Below, piece after piece: positions 62,885 to 64,000 of a stretch of 64,000 bases of DNA. The first letter of the stretch is position 1, and every line of letters begins with the position of its first letter. The notes below the pieces were generated by a model. It searched no databases, was not told the DNA's origin, and was given only the letters and a program-made list of their open reading frames with translations. The position numbers and the translations under genes are program-made. Source of the DNA: an uncultured Chthonomonadaceae bacterium (GTDB lineage Bacteria > Armatimonadota > Fimbriimonadia > Fimbriimonadales > Fimbriimonadaceae); the NCBI GenBank assembly GCA_946479035.1, contig CAMLDW010000001.1, positions 86,068 to 150,067 on the forward strand, written 5' to 3'.

Positions 62885-63358
62885 ATGCGGGACGACCTCA
62901 TTTCAGCCCTCGGCGCGAGCCCCAAAGTCTTCGAACGGCTCCTTCGCGTTTTTCCAAAGTCAAGGCTCGACGACCGCGCTGAACCCGACAGGTTCACCCC
63001 CAGAGAAGTCATCGCCCACCTCGCCGATTGGGAGCAGGTCATCCTCGACCGAGTCCGGATCGCCAACCTCCGACCAGGCTCCCCCGGCACCGTCGAGGAC
63101 CCGGGCGAGAGGGCCCGCTCCCACCACTACATGGACAAGGACGTCTTCCATGAGGCCGAGGTCTTCGAGTCCCGCAGGCGAACCACACTCGAATACCTGA
63201 GGAACCTCAACGAAGTGGACTGGAAGAAGACCTTCATCCATCAAAAGATGGGCGAGGTCACGGTCGAGGCGTACATGGTCAACATCCTCGAGCACGACAT
63301 GTACCACCTCGAACAGGTCACCTGCTACCTGGCCAACGAAGTCGCCTCGATCGCGTAG
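62885..63358 (+). CDS. DinB family (DfsA-like) metal-dependent protein
   Basis: 157 aa four-helix bundle. VIAHLADWEQVILDRV carries the first conserved His and MVNILEHDMYHLEQV the later His pair, the DinB metal triad; FTPREV and the DRAEPDRF turn are typical. DinB proteins often transfer thiols (bacillithiol or mycothiol) or act under DNA damage; the thiol here is unknown. ATG 62885 is preferred over GTG 62870 because of the promoter position. Confidence 0.88.
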   Translation: MRDDLISALGASPKVFERLLRVFPKSRLDDRAEPDRFTPREVIAHLADWEQVILDRVRIANLRPGSPGTVEDPGERARSHHYMDKDVFHEAEVFESRRRTTLEYLRNLNEVDWKKTFIHQKMGEVTVEAYMVNILEHDMYHLEQVTCYLANEVASIA

Positions 63359-63388
63359 CCCGGATCCCGTCCTCGAGCGGGGAGGGCG

Positions 63389-64000
63389 TCACTTGCCGAA
63401 CGACGCGGGGGCCACGGCCGCCTTTGTGACGTCCTCGAACCGCTCGGCCCTGTAGGCGGCCCACTTGCGGCCGTCGGAGATCCAGACGAGCTTCCTCCCT
63501 TCGTCGAGCCTGGCCGTGTAGGACAGGCTGCCAGTTCGCAAGGCGACCACAGGCGCTGTCTCCGGAGGGGCGTCGCCCTTGGTCGGATCGGGGACCAGCT
63601 TGACCTTCTTTCCAGTCTTGACGATGGACGCCTTTGTCTCCGTGCCAGGAAGCTTGACTTCGATCGCTTGCCCGCCAAAGCCCTGGAGCTCGTGCACGCA
63701 GAGCGTCCTGCCCTCGACGGCGTGCACGAAGATGTGCTGCACGGCCATCGAAGACCTGCCGTCGCTGACGATGATCCAGTAGAGCGGCAGGGCGACCTTC
63801 CGCTCGATGTAGCCGCGGTCCGCCGCGGTGGAGGCGGTCCCAGGCCCCGTTGAGGCGAGAGGGTTGCCGAGCACCAGTCTGACGCTTGCCACCGTCCAAG
63901 AGGCGAAAGGCTGGTATCGGGCGTAGGAGTCCAGCCCGATCCGCAGCGCCGCGTCCTTCGAGATGAACTTCTGGCCCGCGAACACGGAGTAGTCCATCTT
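63389..64000 (-). CDS. Unknown protein, N-terminal end cut by window edge
   Basis: At least 204 codons, reading through to position 64000. YSVFAGQKFISKDAALRIGLDSYARY, VALPLYWIIVSDGRSSMAVQHIFVHAV, and a C-terminal LDEGRKLVWISDGRKWAAYRAERFEDV are seen; beta-rich, with a Lys-rich stretch TKASIVKTGKKVKLVPD in the middle. The first Met (63997) may be internal. I do not recognise a family. Confidence 0.6.
   Translation of the reverse strand, partial: KMDYSVFAGQKFISKDAALRIGLDSYARYQPFASWTVASVRLVLGNPLASTGPGTASTAADRGYIERKVALPLYWIIVSDGRSSMAVQHIFVHAVEGRTLCVHELQGFGGQAIEVKLPGTETKASIVKTGKKVKLVPDPTKGDAPPETAPVVALRTGSLSYTARLDEGRKLVWISDGRKWAAYRAERFEDVTKAAVAPASFGK

Overview
The window is a high-GC bacterial chromosome segment from a Gram-negative-type cell: it carries an apolipoprotein N-acyltransferase, a TolC-type outer-membrane protein and many lipoproteins. 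The gene mix (GH127 and GH10-like glycosidases, choice-of-anchor B protein, LytS/LytTR, multi-PAS sensors, DUF3455, DUF2158) fits Armatimonadota, perhaps Fimbriimonadia. That assignment is an inference and could not be checked here. Coding density is high, with about 58 genes on both strands and one tRNA. No phage, insertion sequence, CRISPR array or rRNA was seen.

Layout. 1-9.1 kb: truncated M1 aminopeptidase, hisC, M20 amidohydrolase, Ycf46-like AAA ATPase, a Clp1-tail-like protein, a histidine phosphatase, lnt, a small membrane protein and tRNA-Ser(UGA). 9.1-15.2 kb: a divergent cytochrome c/monooxygenase-like protein and redoxin, a secreted anchor-B protein, an atypical SDR and a Ser/Thr kinase. 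15.2-23.5 kb: an accessory stretch with dispersed hairpin repeats around LytTR/LytS, DUF3455, DUF2158, a glycosidase, a secreted protein and a cyclic-nucleotide-binding protein. 23.6-30 kb: orphan C5 DNA methyltransferase, H1-like protein, heptamer tandem repeat, dicarboxylate symporter and GH127 arabinofuranosidase. 30-35 kb: uvrB, double GNAT, membrane protein, lpdA. 35.3-43.5 kb: a signalling block of two large multi-PAS membrane proteins and an HD-GYP response regulator. 43.5-51 kb: class I aldolase, TolC/ABC ATPase/DUF454, alkyladenine glycosylase, KimA-like permease, winged-helix AlkZ-like protein. 51-58.4 kb: ftsK, then a six-gene minus-strand operon (anchored protein, four small envelope proteins, RodA/FtsW). 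58.4-64 kb: MoxR ATPase, GT4 glycosyltransferase, two tandem GT-like paralogues, superoxide dismutase, DinB, and a truncated secreted protein.

The most striking global signal is regulatory. At least twelve transcription-unit-leading genes have a TANNNT -10-like hexamer ending 6-8 nt before the start codon, with no Shine-Dalgarno sequence. This suggests widespread leaderless transcription, as described for Deinococcus, and it supports several GTG and TTG starts. Genes inside operons instead use 4-bp ATGA/TTGA overlaps or purine-rich ribosome-binding sites. Three convergent pairs share their stop codons through a single CTAG.

The best candidates for a little-described system are the 35.3-43.5 kb PAS/pseudo-receiver/HD-GYP block and the tandem envelope-protein operon coupled to a SEDS protein (53.4-58.4 kb). 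Function is inferred from motifs and context only.
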